From contig JAGRJZ010000097.1 in assembly GCA_020442505.1 (NCBI GenBank), positions 1 through 5,616 of the forward strand: 5,616 nucleotides of DNA. Direction: 5' to 3'. How positions within the stretch are numbered: position 1 is the first letter of the stretch; every line of letters begins with the position of its first letter. Source of the DNA: Alphaproteobacteria bacterium. GTDB taxonomy: Bacteria; Pseudomonadota; Alphaproteobacteria; Micavibrionales; Micavibrionaceae. Position numbers and translations under genes: made by a program. Below the pieces are notes generated by a model. It ran no database searches and was not told the origin of the DNA. It saw nothing but the letters and a program-made list of their open reading frames with translations. Positions 4,798 to 5,616 of the stretch are shown here, one piece after another.

Positions 4798-5616
4798 TTA
4801 TAAGGGCACGATGTTTACAAATTTCTTAAAAAGGGTGGGAAAGCCCGTCTGACGGATGTTTTCTCGGGGAATCCAGAAAAAACTTTTATCCAAAGGCGTG
4901 CCCGTCGGCAGAGTCTTGATAAAAACCCCGGTCAGGCTCAGATCGAAATGGGTAAAACTGTGAAAAATCTGAAATTGTGAAGACGGTTCGGCATCGGCCG
5001 GAACGAAATCCGGATGACGTGCCGGAGATTCTGTGTTTTCCCACGCGGAGGTCGGCAGGCCGGTCATGCCGCCTAGAAGCCCTTTTTCCGGGCGTCTTTG
5101 GGCCAGCAGATCTCCGTTTTCGTTCGTGATCCAGTAAACATAGCCCCGTTTTTGGGGCTTTGGCTTTTTGGGCGCTCGGGCGGGAAGGGCGGCCGCGATA
5201 TCTTTGCCCTGGCAAGAAGTCGCGAGCGGACAGATCAGGCATTGCGGATTCGCGGGCGTACAGACCGTCGCGCCGATATCCATCAAGGCTTGCGCGAAGT
5301 CGCCCGGGCGGTCCGTTCGGTTTTCCATGATGTATGCGGCGTGCTTTCGTATTTCTTTTTTGCCAATCGGGATCGGCGTTTCGATACGAAAAAAACGGGC
5401 AACGATGCGCTCGATATTCCCGTCGACGACGGTCGCCGGCTTGTCGAAGGCGATGGCTCTGATCGCGGCGGCGGTGTAGTCTCCGATACCAGGGAGGGTC
5501 TTGAGCGTTTTGAGGTCTTCCGGGAAAATCCCGTTTTTCTCCCGCGCCACGACCTGCGCGCATTTGTGCAGATTACGGGCCCGTGCGTAATACCCCAATC
5601 CGGCCCAGGCGGCCAT
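4798..5616 (-). CDS. mutY: A/G-specific adenine DNA glycosylase MutY, lacking N-terminus at window edge
   Basis: The visible 272 codons are the C-terminal part; roughly 75-80 residues, including the catalytic-Glu region, lie beyond the right edge. The Met encoded at 5616 falls within the conserved WAGLGYYARARNLH block and is internal, not the start. MutY removes adenine mispaired with 8-oxoguanine in base-excision repair. Visible landmarks, numbered from the edge: WAGLGYYARARNLH (4-17); the helix-hairpin-helix LPGIGDYTAAAIRAIAF (41-57); VDGNIERIVARFF (64-76) with catalytic Asp65; and the [4Fe-4S] ligands Cys119, Cys126, Cys129 and Cys135 (C-x6-C-x2-C-x5-C). After a Pro/Lys-rich linker comes the NUDIX-like 8-oxoG-reading domain (about 157-270), with LLAQRRPEKGLLGGMTGLP and the FSH-type loop HSFTHFDL. 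All key residues in the visible part are intact. mutY close to ccrM is a conserved alphaproteobacterial neighbourhood as I recall it. Confidence 0.97.
   Translation of the reverse strand: MAAWAGLGYYARARNLHKCAQVVAREKNGIFPEDLKTLKTLPGIGDYTAAAIRAIAFDKPATVVDGNIERIVARFFRIETPIPIGKKEIRKHAAYIMENRTDRPGDFAQALMDIGATVCTPANPQCLICPLATSCQGKDIAAALPARAPKKPKPQKRGYVYWITNENGDLLAQRRPEKGLLGGMTGLPTSAWENTESPARHPDFVPADAEPSSQFQIFHSFTHFDLSLTGVFIKTLPTGTPLDKSFFWIPRENIRQTGFPTLFKKFVNIVPL

Overview
The window reads as a core-genome segment of an alphaproteobacterium. The strongest evidence is a full-length CcrM-type, cell-cycle-regulated GANTC adenine methyltransferase with its C-terminal RAMA domain. An EF-P followed directly by an inositol monophosphatase gene, an alphaproteobacterial-style DUF721 protein, and MutY on the far side of ccrM agree with this. 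GC content is moderate by eye. I cannot fix the genus. The mix, including a secreted protein that resembles DUF4852, would suit a deep-branching or free-living lineage of the Micavibrio/Rhodospirillales kind, but that is a guess.

Layout. Positions 1-2603, all on the minus strand, hold five closely packed genes read right to left: truB (TTG start at 2603), rpsO, a DUF721/DciA-like gene, efp, and suhB, which runs off the left edge. The gaps are 15, 23, 22 and 6 nt, so this looks like one transcription unit joining tRNA modification, the small ribosomal subunit, a probable replication-linked factor, translation elongation and an IMPase. Positions 2604-2797 are an AT-rich divergent intergenic region. 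ccrM (2798-3886) leaves it on the plus strand. Its left neighbour truB leaves in the other direction.

Positions 3897-5616 are again minus strand: mutY (N-terminus beyond the right edge) followed after 37 nt by a gene for a secreted protein of unknown function. That gene converges on ccrM, with only 10 nt between the stop codons.

The most interesting feature is in the ccrM leader. Four GANTC sites, the target of the encoded enzyme, sit within 60 nt just upstream of the gene. One lies between a good -35/-10 pair and another overlaps that -10. I counted 19 such sites in the whole window by eye, so the cluster is far denser than the background. It suggests that ccrM is controlled by the methylation state of its own promoter. 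No CtrA-type TTAA-N7-TTAA box is visible there. I found no mobile element, CRISPR array, RNA gene or clear intrinsic terminator, and no evidence for a novel multi-gene system.
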